A stretch of DNA of 8,301 nt from an uncultured Alphaproteobacteria bacterium (GCA_937895955.1 CALAZI010000082.1:1-8301); one strand, 5' to 3'; shown: positions 1 through 7,451, counted from the stretch's first letter. Numbers and translations are program-made. The notes: generated by a model not told the origin, from the letters alone.

Positions 1-1648
1 ACAGAGCGTCGTCGCCCAATTCGCCGTTCAGCAGATCGTCGCCATCGCCGCCGGCCAGCGTGTCCCCCTGCGCGCCGCCGAAAAGCATGTCCGTCCCGCC
101 GCCGCCGAACAACTGATCGGACCCCGCATCGCCCCGAAGCGTGTCGTCATCCGATCCGCCCAAAAGGCTGTCGTCGCCAAGCCCGCCTTCAAGAGAATCA
201 AATCCCGAACCGCCCAGAACAAAATCATCGCCGCCTTTTCCAAGCAGGACGTCATCGCCTTGGTCGCCGAGGAGGAGATTTGCGGCCTCGTCGCCCGCCA
301 GCCGGTCGTTGAAGGGCGATCCGATGATCGCTTCAACATTCCGCAGAATGTCCCCTGCGGCGTAGCCGCCTGACGCCGGAAATACGCTAAGCAAGTCGAT
401 AATGACACCGCCGGGACTGTTCGAATAATCAACGACGTCAAGCCCAACGCCGCCGTCGATCACGTCCGCGCCGCCGCCGGAGACGAACCAGTCATCGCCG
501 GCGCCGCCGCGCAACGTATCGGCGAAGAAAGCATCAAGCCCGCCTGCAGCCGACAACCCGCCGAATATCAGATCATTGGAAACGCCTTTTGCACTCCTGT
601 CGACGACATGCGCGCCGACTTCAGGCGCATGAAACGGATTCGTTCCCCGCGTATCGGCGGCGACGAAAATGGAATTCGGAACGTAATTGACGATCGAATT
701 CCAAACCGACGGAGCGGACGTCACCAACAGCAAAGCGGAGGGTGCAATATGCGTTTCATAAAGTTTCGCGAAAGCCGGCGCCAGCTCCTGGTCAAGAGGC
801 GATATTTTCGTCGGGCTGAACGCTTCGCCGTAAGCATTTTGAAAAGCGGCGAGCATTGCATTCCATTCGGACTGCGCATTTCCGAGCGCTCTCGGAAATG
901 CGGCGATTTCACCGAAAATTTGATTCTCGTGCTTATTCAGCATTCGAAAGATGCGAAGCGCTTCCGCCTCGCTCGGCCGGAAACCCGGAGCGCCCGTATC
1001 ATTGTCATACTGGCCGAACAGCTCTCCTTCCAGATATCGCCTGCGCATTATGCCGGTTCCCGAGCTGTCGCGGGCGTTGCCGTAATTCGAATTGAACACT
1101 ATTTCATACCACGCTTCGGCGCGGTCGCCGGCGTTATAGGCGGCGCGGAATTTATTGCTGGAATAAAGAATGCCGTTATACGCCATATCGACGATAGCGA
1201 GCCTTTCAAAAGACAGGGGCGCGTCCGGACCTTGAACGCTCGCCCGCGTCTCATAAGTCAGGATAAGCTCATCGAACGTGTCGTATATTTCCTGATCATT
1301 GAAAAAACGGAACTTGGTGCGAGCGCCGAAACCCGCCGACGCCGCGCGCTCAGCAAGAATGGAATCGGCTTGAAATTGCCATGAGCCGGCTCCACTTGAA
1401 TTGAATACAGACGCCAGTCGGTCACGATAGGCTTGATCGGCGGCGGTCGACAAATTGAAGCCGAACGTTTCCAACACTTCGTTTAACGACGACGGGACGC
1501 GAAGATTAAATCCGATGCCGATCGTTGGTACACCGACAGAATCTGCGTAAAGCGTTTGCCTGATATTGCCGGACTCTTCAAAATACGCGGATACGTATCG
1601 CAAGCGTTCAGAATAATCAGACGGCGAAAGGAGGCGATTATTGAACAT
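1..1648 (-). CDS. Lysozyme-like (GH24-type) RTX protein, 3' end outside window
   Basis: The frame is open from ATG at 1648 to the left edge (549 codons, no stop), so the C-terminus is missing. Residues 12-212 resemble T4-type phage lysozymes. A Glu pair (E24/E25) is followed by YADSVGVPTIGIGFNL (34-49), giving the catalytic-type Asp D36 and Thr T42 with the family's D-to-T spacing of six. LSFERLAIVDMAYNG (145-159) matches the family's central helix, and GIMRRRYLEGELFG (199-212) matches its C-terminal RR-E motif. E25 to D36 is 11 residues rather than the 9 of T4 lysozyme, so activity is not assured. Residues about 216-355 are unrecognised. From 358 on there are RTX nonapeptides (GGxGxD type), as in type I-secreted calcium-binding proteins. 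No signal peptide is seen. A stop at 1667-1669 makes ATG 1648 the only plausible start, with GGAAAG 8 bases upstream. Inferred role: secreted peptidoglycan hydrolase or bacteriolytic effector. Confidence 0.85.
   Translation of the reverse strand, partial: MFNNRLLSPSDYSERLRYVSAYFEESGNIRQTLYADSVGVPTIGIGFNLRVPSSLNEVLETFGFNLSTAADQAYRDRLASVFNSSGAGSWQFQADSILAERAASAGFGARTKFRFFNDQEIYDTFDELILTYETRASVQGPDAPLSFERLAIVDMAYNGILYSSNKFRAAYNAGDRAEAWYEIVFNSNYGNARDSSGTGIMRRRYLEGELFGQYDNDTGAPGFRPSEAEALRIFRMLNKHENQIFGEIAAFPRALGNAQSEWNAMLAAFQNAYGEAFSPTKISPLDQELAPAFAKLYETHIAPSALLLVTSAPSVWNSIVNYVPNSIFVAADTRGTNPFHAPEVGAHVVDRSAKGVSNDLIFGGLSAAGGLDAFFADTLRGGAGDDWFVSGGGADVIDGGVGLDVVDYSNSPGGVIIDLLSVFPASGGYAAGDILRNVEAIIGSPFNDRLAGDEAANLLLGDQGDDVLLGKGGDDFVLGGSGFDSLEGGLGDDSLLGGSDDDTLRGDAGSDQLFGGGGTDMLFGGAQGDTLAGGDGDDLLNGELGDDAL
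2..577 (-). repeat. RTX nonapeptide tract of the lysozyme-like protein
   Basis: Residues 358-549 contain GGxGxD-like units such as RGGAGDDWF, LGDQGDDVL, EGGLGDDSL and AGGDGDDLL. These units form calcium-binding parallel beta-rolls in known RTX proteins. A non-repeat insert interrupts them at about residues 404-447. It begins with an Asp-Tyr (D407, Y408) and ends with a NVEAIIGSPFNDRLAGD segment. The same kind of insert occurs twice in the neighbouring lipase protein. The tract runs off the left edge. Confidence 0.9.
6..86 (-). repeat. Copy 1 of a repeat cassette shared by the two RTX genes
   Basis: This stretch matches 3386-3466 at 73 of 81 bases by hand alignment, including an unbroken 28-base identity (6-33). 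It encodes TLAGGDGDDLLNGELGDDAL, identical in both proteins. The atypical unit NGELGDDAL makes independent convergence unlikely. Duplication or gene conversion between the two genes is the simplest explanation. Confidence 0.8.
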
Positions 1649-2504
1649 CGCCGGTTCTTTCCGCCGTCATCTGGCAAAGCGGTATTTCGCCGATCCGCCC
1701 AAGCGTCGGACGTATCCAGAATATTTCGAAGCGATCAGGATCACCGTTCCAGGCACGGAGGGCGAAAATTTTGTCATCGCGCAGGAAGATGCTCGCTTCA
1801 GGCGCAAAGGTTGTCGCATGCAATTGCTTGTGCAATTCGTCATTTTCAACCGCCGAGAAGAATATGCGCGGTTGCAAATTCCATAAAAGCCATTCCTCGC
1901 CGGATCGCCCGGCCATCGCCGGATCGGCGTGAAATTGATAGATCGTTTCCTCGACGCCGTCGCGATTGATATCGATCGCCGCCTTTTCAAGCCGCGTTTC
2001 GCCGCGAAGCAATTCATTGATTTCCGCCATACGGCCCTGGCGGCACGCGGCTACGTCTTCCTTACTGAACGCCTTGCCATTTGACGGATTGACGCGCGCC
2101 GGCGCTTCGCACCACCCGTCATATAATCCTTGAGCAATGAGACGGGCGTTTGCGGAAGAATCCATCGACGACCAGGCAGGCGCGCCAATATCGCCCGATG
2201 CGGCTGCAATTTCGAAAAACAACTCTCCGCGCGCGCGTTGTGCGTTGGCCATCGATAATACGGCCTCGCAAACGCCTGCAACATTCGGCGCAGCGCCTGC
2301 TTCATAATTCAGAACCAGGGCGAGCGGCGCGATGGCGGCTGATGACTCCTGCGGCGGCGTCGGTTCATTCGCTCTTTGGATGAGTGAGGTTGATGAATTT
2401 TCTCCAGACGCATCCTTCGAAGGCGCTGATGATTGTTCATCCTGAGCGCCGCAGCCCATGGAAAGAATAAAGGCGCACAAACAGCCTAAATGCGCTTGTT
2501 TCAC
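1638..2504 (-). CDS. Exported, probable lipoprotein of unknown family; possible lysozyme inhibitor/immunity protein
   Basis: 288 residues from a GTG start with AGGGG 7 bases upstream. The N-terminus has K2, a hydrophobic stretch (6-17) and a Cys at 18 in LSMGC, a plausible but imperfect lipobox because position -3 is Ser. A Ser/Glu/Pro-rich linker (19-57) follows, as in many anchored periplasmic or outer-membrane proteins. The mature part has four Cys (79, 132, 154, 277) that could form disulfides. It also has IDINRDGVEET (177-187), whose DxNxDGxxE spacing is like EF-hand/VCBS calcium loops. I recognise no family. The stop overlaps the ATG of the lysozyme-like RTX gene by 11 bases, which suggests translational coupling and a shared function. 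A protective role against that enzyme is inference. It could equally be a structural or maturation lipoprotein. Confidence 0.8.
   Translation of the reverse strand: MKQAHLGCLCAFILSMGCGAQDEQSSAPSKDASGENSSTSLIQRANEPTPPQESSAAIAPLALVLNYEAGAAPNVAGVCEAVLSMANAQRARGELFFEIAAASGDIGAPAWSSMDSSANARLIAQGLYDGWCEAPARVNPSNGKAFSKEDVAACRQGRMAEINELLRGETRLEKAAIDINRDGVEETIYQFHADPAMAGRSGEEWLLWNLQPRIFFSAVENDELHKQLHATTFAPEASIFLRDDKIFALRAWNGDPDRFEIFWIRPTLGRIGEIPLCQMTAERTGDVQ
1657..1662 (-). promoter_or_regulatory. Ribosome binding site of the lysozyme-like RTX gene
   Basis: On the minus strand GGAAAG lies 8 bases before ATG 1648. It sits inside the 3' end of the lipoprotein gene, so the site is probably exposed or aided by ribosomes finishing that gene. 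The match to the Shine-Dalgarno consensus is only moderate. Confidence 0.5.
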
Positions 2505-2511
2505 GATATCG

Positions 2512-2516
2512 CCCCT
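2512..2516 (-). promoter_or_regulatory. Ribosome binding site supporting the GTG start of the lipoprotein gene
   Basis: AGGGG on the minus strand is 7 bases before GTG 2504. This supports the GTG start, which is also the one that yields a complete signal peptide. Confidence 0.6.
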
Positions 2517-2589
2517 GACGCGCCATGTGTGACGCTAACGCTTCAGGTTTGAAATCGACGAAAAACGTGGCTTCGGTTTGACGTCCGTT

Positions 2590-2613
2590 TGGCGGAAGAG
2601 TCGAACTTCGCCA
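2590..2613 (-). other. Weak hairpin after the lipase RTX gene
   Basis: In the 127-base gap between the lipase gene stop and the lipoprotein gene, TGGCGAAG can pair with CTTCCGCCA. This gives an 8-base-pair stem with one bulged base and a 7-base loop. No T-run follows on the minus strand, so it is not a standard intrinsic terminator. The two genes may be one transcript. I see no convincing promoter in the gap. Confidence 0.25.
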
Positions 2614-2631
2614 CATTAACGCCCCAATTCA

Positions 2632-5600
2632 TCACCCGAACGTGAAATCGTCGGCGTCGAGGCTGGCGATGGTGCGGTTGAGGAGGGTGAGCGTGTCGCC
2701 GGTTCCGAAATCGATGACGACATTCCCGCCGATCTCGCTCGCTGCGTTCATCACCTCGATGAAGCTGTCGAACGCCGTTCCGAAGCCCTGCAGCGCGATC
2801 ACGTCGCCGAGCCCCGCCCCGCCCTCAAAGGCGCCGATCGTGTCATTGTCGTCGCCGAGCGCGAAGACGAATGTATCATTCCCGGTTCCGCCGAATGATG
2901 TGTCGTCGCCGTCGCCGCCGATCAGCGTGTCGTTTCCCGCCGCGCCGGCGAGGAGATCGTTGTCGAGCCCGCCGTCAAGGACATCGTCGTCGTTCCCGCC
3001 GTAAAGCTCGTCATCGCCCGCATCGCCCATGAGCGAGTCAAAGCCGTTGCCGCCGACCACCGTGTCAGCGCCCGCGCCGCCCGAGACCGTGTCGTTCCCG
3101 AGCGTGCCGCCGGCGACGTCGTTTCCATCGTCGCCGTTGACGACGTCGTTCCCATCGCCGCCGACAACGACGTCATTGCCGAGACCACCCGAAACGTCGT
3201 CATTCCCTTTCGTGCCCGATACCGTATCGTCGCCGTCGCCGCCGTCCAGCGTGTCGTTATCGTCGCCGCCGAGCATCGTATCCGCGCCGAGACCGCCGAG
3301 GAGCTGATCGTTGCCGGCGTTCCCGGTCATCAGATCGTTTCCGTCGCCTCCGTCGAGCGTGTCGAGCCCGTTCCCGCCGTAAAGCGCGTCGTCGCCCAAT
3401 TCGCCGTTCAGCAAATCGTCCCCGTCGCCGCCCGCAAGTGTGTCTACCTGCGCGCCGCCGAAAAGCTGATCGTTCCCGGCGCCGCCGAAAAGCTGGTCAG
3501 AACCGTTATCGCCCAAAAGCGTGTCGTCTCCCGCGCTGCCCACAAGAAAATCGTCGCCGGTATTGCCAAGAATGCCGTCATTCCCCGCGCCGCCGTTCAC
3601 CGAATCGTTCCCGGCGCCGCCGGCGATCGTGTCGTCGCCGCCGAGCCCCTCGATCAAGTTGCCGATCGAATCTCCGGAAATCTGATCATCGCCCAAGCCG
3701 CCAATGATGTTTTCTATGCTTATGAGCGTGTCCGCGGTTATTTCTGGACCCGTCACATTGCCCGACGTAAGCATCAGATCGAGAACAATGCCTTGCGTCG
3801 TGCTGGAATAATCGATTGTATCGTTGCCGGCATGGCCATCGTACGTGTTGCCGCTACCGGAATAGCTGCCGCTCACGAAATCGCCGGCAACTAAAGTGTC
3901 GTTGCCGCCAGATCCCTGAACGCGCAAAAGGAGCGCGCTGCCATTGCTCGCGTCCACTTCAAGCTGATTTGGGCTAAATACACCTTTCAATTTCAGAATG
4001 AAGTCCGCACCGGGCAAACTGTCTTGACCAAAATAAACAATTGTTTGGCCGTTCGCCACGCCCACTTCTATTCTGCTTGGCCCTGTTGTCGATCCGTCTC
4101 CCGAAACGATCGGCCCGACGAACCACGCATTGTCATAAAACAAGGATTGCCATTGAATCGCCTCGCCGACCTCCAAGTCCAGGATTGTCGCCTGCATCGA
4201 TGTCCCAGCTTGGTATCCTCCAAATGAAAATACGTCCGCACCGCGACCGCCAACTGCAACATCTTGATCTCCGAATATCAGAGTATCGTTTCCGTCCTCG
4301 CCGAATATCGCATCCGCAGACGCCCCTAAACTGCTATTAATGTGATCATTGCCGAAGCCGCCATACAACAAGTCCGGCGCGGTATCATTGTCGCCCGTTT
4401 GAGACAAAATATAGTCGTCGCCATACCCTCCGTAGACCGTGTCCCGCCCTGCGCCGAACCAGAGCTGATCGTTGCCGGTTCCGCCACCCAAAAAATCGTT
4501 CCCGAGATCTGTTTGTATGAAATCGTTGCCGCCATTCCCATAGAACCGAAACCCGGTTGTCAAATGAACGGACGATCGACTTCGCCCAAAAATTGAGTCA
4601 TCGAATTCCGAGCCAAAAACGCCTTCGATATTTTGGATGATGTCTTGATTTCCAAATCCGTCATTGTCGATCCAAGGATTGTCGAAACGAACTCCGACGC
4701 CCGAAGGAGCCTCGCGGTAATCTAAGAAGTCGAAGCCTTCGCCGCCATCAATTCTGTCCGCGCCCAAGCCGCCGACAAAAGTGTCATTGCCAAACCCCCC
4801 AGACAAAGTGTCATTTCCGGCGCCATCGTAAATGACATCATCTCCAGCGGTTCCGATATTGCTGATTCCGGCTGACCCATCTCCTCCCACCAAAACGTTT
4901 ATGAATCCGATCGTTCCCCCGCCTGCCCCTCCTTCCGGCGCCGCAGTTCGCAACGGGTTCGTCGAGTCATCCATAATGAAGTATTGAAAGCCCAGTGGTC
5001 CAACAAAATTTGTTGGAGGCGTAACTGTTATGCTTTGACCATCCGCAGCAACACTTGCGATCGAAGTGTCTGAAACACCCGTTATGTGAATTGCATCGCC
5101 CTCAGCGTCTTTGTCATTCGCCAAGGCAAGAATATTTATTGGCGTGTTTGGCCCAGTCGTTACCAAATCAAGCGCAGCAAATGGGTAATGATTCGGAGCG
5201 GCATCATCGTTCAATATGGTGCCAACCGCTGCAACCGTGTTCGCGATCTGCCCGGCCGAATCAAGCAACGTCACGCCGAATGAGGGCTGGCTTATGAGCA
5301 GCTGGAAGACCTCATCAGGTTCAACGCTACCATCTCCTACTATCGTGACGGTAATGGTGCCTGATGTCTGGCCCGCAGGAATGACAAGCACGCTTGATTT
5401 CGCGATATAATCCAAGCTGGAAGTGGCCGGCGATGCAGCGCTCAAAAATTCTTGCGTGGCATACTGCACGCTAACCGTACGTGAGCCGGCCCCCGGTCCG
5501 CTCGTGGTCACATTGAAGGTCATTGTCGCCGAACTATTTGACTCGGTCACATACGAATCGGCGATGGAAAGATAAATGTTGTCGATAACAGGCGGCGGCA

Positions 5601-7446
5601 CATAGTTGGGGGCGTCAGTCGTAAAGTTATATGCAGTTGGGCTTACAAGCCCCCCAAATTGGTTGCCGCTTCGATCTTCAACCGCACCCGGTGAGATTGT
5701 AATGTAATAGTTAGAAAGGGGCGACAAGTCGATCGTTGGGTCGAAAACCAACGTATTTCCACTGATCGTCAGCTGTGTCGGATTGGTAATCTGGGCAGCA
5801 TGAATCAGTGTTCCATTTGAAGAGTAAATTGCGATCGAACCCGTTCCGACAACAATTTCTTCATCAAAGGCAAAAACGAAATCTGCGTCTACGGGTACGC
5901 TTGTGGCATTGTCAGTTGGGGCCAAACGCACGAGGACGGGCCCTACGTTGTCGATGCCTGCGCCGGTAGAAAAATTCAGGACATTTGGCGTCGAAATTCC
6001 GGAGTAAGGATTGCCAGCAGCATCCTGAATCGCACCATTGTTAACGGTCACATAATATCCCGTACCAAGCTCAAAATTCGCGACTGGGTTAATAATTACA
6101 TTTTGGCCCGCAAATGTTACTTGGCTTTGGTCGTTAATTGAGATGGTTTGGAATATGCTGTTGTCGCTGCGTCGTATTGTTATCGACCCAGCTCCAGCAA
6201 AGATCGGCTCATCAAAATTTAGGAGGATCAATGCGTCGGGCAATACGTTTGACTGATTTTGCGTCGGCGCCGTCGCAACTAAAATTGGCGCGGTCGTGTC
6301 AGTCGGCGGGAGCAGGCTGCTCCTCGCAAATTCGACCCCGGCAAATTCGAGGAATTCAACATTGCTTGCAACCAGATCGATGCCGTCATTCGCGGCGACG
6401 TTGTTTGATATGATCCGCAAATAACTTCCTGCTTGGGTAATTGTGTAGTTCGCAAGCGAATTGTTGAAGACCGCCACATCATGAGTGCCGGCGCCCCCAT
6501 CAATAATGTCGTTGCCGCTGCCTCCTTTGAGCCAATCATTTCCAGCTCCCCCGAACAATAAGTCGTCGCCGGAAAATCCATAAATTATGTCGGAACTCAA
6601 ATTTCCAATCAGAATATTGCTCTTCGAAGTTCCAGTAAGTGTGGGATCTAGGGAAAAAGGGTCTGTTCTTATTGCGGCAGACGAATAATTCAATATCGAG
6701 CGGTTATGCGTTTCAAGTAAGTTGGCAATCGCGGCCGTCGTGCTTGCGTAAAGCGATAATGAATGCTCACGTAATTGGCCAAATGGTGCATAAACAAACG
6801 CCAATTCAAAAAGAGTGCTATTTGGTTCATCCGGCAAATCGATCTGAAAATCAAATCCCGCATGGAACTGAAACAGCGAAGCATTGAATACTGGATCGCC
6901 TTGGCCCGAAAGAGGATCCGAATTCCCAAAATTTACGAGCCTACTGTCGTAGGCGATTGACGTCCCGGAATAGTTCACTCCAGGCGATGCAAACGTCACG
7001 CCAGTCACTAGTTGTTCGTGATTCCACGCCAACGCGTTTTCGACCATCGCGCCCCCCAGACTATGCCCTGAGAGAAGCACGTTTGTCGCGCCATGCGATT
7101 TTGCGTAATTGATCGCTGAGGTGACAAACGGATAGAGCGCGTAATAGTATAAATGGCCATAATCGACCGAGCCAAGGAACAGGTCTTGGAGAATGTTTAC
7201 GATGGAATCAGTGCCGCGAAATGCTATTGCCCAGTCATTGCCATTTTTCGCTACCAGCACTTGCAATCCAAATGATTGAAAAAATCCATTATGCGACGAG
7301 AATTTTCCAATATTCGTTGGATCGACTACCGCCCAACCGGAGCTCGCCAAGCCAGCGGACTGGAGTCCATTTTGAGCCGAAGTTGAGTTGTAAACGGCAG
7401 CGGAGAGCTTCGCAGCGTCAACAATATCTTGTGAACTTGGTGTCAT
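2632..7446 (-). CDS. Class 3 lipase-domain RTX protein, type I-secreted
   Basis: 1604 residues from ATG 7446. Residues about 8-245 are a class 3 lipase/phospholipase fold. AFRGTD (75-80) is the oxyanion-type motif and GHSLGG (127-132) holds nucleophile S129. D177 (in NSDP) and H228 (in LREHSL) are the likely acid and base. Next come a short RTX block (276-320), two bacterial Ig-like domains of Big_5/SwmB type (385-495 and 500-611), a Calx-beta domain (620-748), a cadherin-like domain (755-853), RTX repeats (862-1075), a beta-rich insert (1080-1175), a long RTX tract (1246-1540) and an RTX-type C-terminal tail ending DADDFTFG. There is no N-terminal signal peptide, so export by a type I (ABC/MFP/TolC) system is inferred. 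The substrate is probably a lipid or phospholipid ester; the exact one cannot be read. An in-frame GTG at 7452 overlaps the Shine-Dalgarno sequence and is a poor start. Confidence 0.93.
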   Translation of the reverse strand: MTPSSQDIVDAAKLSAAVYNSTSAQNGLQSAGLASSGWAVVDPTNIGKFSSHNGFFQSFGLQVLVAKNGNDWAIAFRGTDSIVNILQDLFLGSVDYGHLYYYALYPFVTSAINYAKSHGATNVLLSGHSLGGAMVENALAWNHEQLVTGVTFASPGVNYSGTSIAYDSRLVNFGNSDPLSGQGDPVFNASLFQFHAGFDFQIDLPDEPNSTLFELAFVYAPFGQLREHSLSLYASTTAAIANLLETHNRSILNYSSAAIRTDPFSLDPTLTGTSKSNILIGNLSSDIIYGFSGDDLLFGGAGNDWLKGGSGNDIIDGGAGTHDVAVFNNSLANYTITQAGSYLRIISNNVAANDGIDLVASNVEFLEFAGVEFARSSLLPPTDTTAPILVATAPTQNQSNVLPDALILLNFDEPIFAGAGSITIRRSDNSIFQTISINDQSQVTFAGQNVIINPVANFELGTGYYVTVNNGAIQDAAGNPYSGISTPNVLNFSTGAGIDNVGPVLVRLAPTDNATSVPVDADFVFAFDEEIVVGTGSIAIYSSNGTLIHAAQITNPTQLTISGNTLVFDPTIDLSPLSNYYITISPGAVEDRSGNQFGGLVSPTAYNFTTDAPNYVPPPVIDNIYLSIADSYVTESNSSATMTFNVTTSGPGAGSRTVSVQYATQEFLSAASPATSSLDYIAKSSVLVIPAGQTSGTITVTIVGDGSVEPDEVFQLLISQPSFGVTLLDSAGQIANTVAAVGTILNDDAAPNHYPFAALDLVTTGPNTPINILALANDKDAEGDAIHITGVSDTSIASVAADGQSITVTPPTNFVGPLGFQYFIMDDSTNPLRTAAPEGGAGGGTIGFINVLVGGDGSAGISNIGTAGDDVIYDGAGNDTLSGGFGNDTFVGGLGADRIDGGEGFDFLDYREAPSGVGVRFDNPWIDNDGFGNQDIIQNIEGVFGSEFDDSIFGRSRSSVHLTTGFRFYGNGGNDFIQTDLGNDFLGGGTGNDQLWFGAGRDTVYGGYGDDYILSQTGDNDTAPDLLYGGFGNDHINSSLGASADAIFGEDGNDTLIFGDQDVAVGGRGADVFSFGGYQAGTSMQATILDLEVGEAIQWQSLFYDNAWFVGPIVSGDGSTTGPSRIEVGVANGQTIVYFGQDSLPGADFILKLKGVFSPNQLEVDASNGSALLLRVQGSGGNDTLVAGDFVSGSYSGSGNTYDGHAGNDTIDYSSTTQGIVLDLMLTSGNVTGPEITADTLISIENIIGGLGDDQISGDSIGNLIEGLGGDDTIAGGAGNDSVNGGAGNDGILGNTGDDFLVGSAGDDTLLGDNGSDQLFGGAGNDQLFGGAQVDTLAGGDGDDLLNGELGDDALYGGNGLDTLDGGDGNDLMTGNAGNDQLLGGLGADTMLGGDDNDTLDGGDGDDTVSGTKGNDDVSGGLGNDVVVGGDGNDVVNGDDGNDVAGGTLGNDTVSGGAGADTVVGGNGFDSLMGDAGDDELYGGNDDDVLDGGLDNDLLAGAAGNDTLIGGDGDDTSFGGTGNDTFVFALGDDNDTIGAFEGGAGLGDVIALQGFGTAFDSFIEVMNAASEIGGNVVIDFGTGDTLTLLNRTIASLDADDFTFG
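2827..3711 (-). repeat. C-terminal RTX nonapeptide tract of the lipase protein
   Basis: About 30 consecutive units of GGxGxDxLx type fill residues 1246-1540, for example LGGLGADTM, DGGDGDDTV and NGDDGNDVA. Ca2+ loading of such repeats drives folding after type I secretion. The DNA is strongly GC-rich compared with the 5' half of the same gene. Confidence 0.92.
3386..3466 (-). repeat. Copy 2 of the shared RTX repeat cassette
   Basis: Counterpart of bases 6-86, lying inside the lipase gene's C-terminal RTX tract (around residues 1327-1354). In both proteins the residues just before it include FGGAQ, then G or V, then DTLAGG. Confidence 0.8.
4222..4863 (-). repeat. Middle RTX region of the lipase protein
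   Basis: Residues 862-1075 hold more degenerate RTX units such as YDGAGNDTL, SGGFGNDTF, GGGTGNDQL and YGGYGDDYI. A DY...NIEGVFGSEFDD spacer interrupts them at about 909-950. Units are fewer and less regular than in the C-terminal tract. Confidence 0.85.
6487..6621 (-). repeat. Short RTX block directly after the lipase domain
   Basis: Residues 276-320 contain about four RTX units (YGFSGDDLL, FGGAGNDWL, KGGSGNDII, DGG). They are separated from the other RTX regions by more than 500 residues of Ig-like, Calx-beta and cadherin-like domains. Such a block next to the catalytic domain could make folding of the lipase itself calcium-dependent, which is inference. Confidence 0.85.
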
Positions 7447-7451
7447 AATCA

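Noticed and set aside
28..447. 139-codon minus-strand open frame
   Set aside because: It is an out-of-frame reading of the RTX repeats of the lysozyme-like gene. GC-rich repeats of GGxGxD codons commonly leave other frames open.
608..1384. 258-codon plus-strand open frame
   Set aside because: It is antisense to the lysozyme-like RTX gene. The minus-strand frame carries family motifs, while this one is Arg/Ile-rich with no recognisable domain.
1556..1969. Plus-strand open frame of 137 codons
   Set aside because: It is antisense to the lipoprotein and lysozyme-like genes, rich in Arg/His/Pro, and has no motif or context.
2590..2613. Intrinsic terminator after the lipase gene
   Set aside because: The stem is short with a bulge and there is no T-run, so it is reported only as a weak hairpin.
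2642..3307. Plus-strand Ser/Pro-rich open frames and short repeated DNA units
   Set aside because: They are antisense to the RTX repeats. The roughly 27-base periodicity comes from nonapeptide coding, not from a CRISPR array or satellite.
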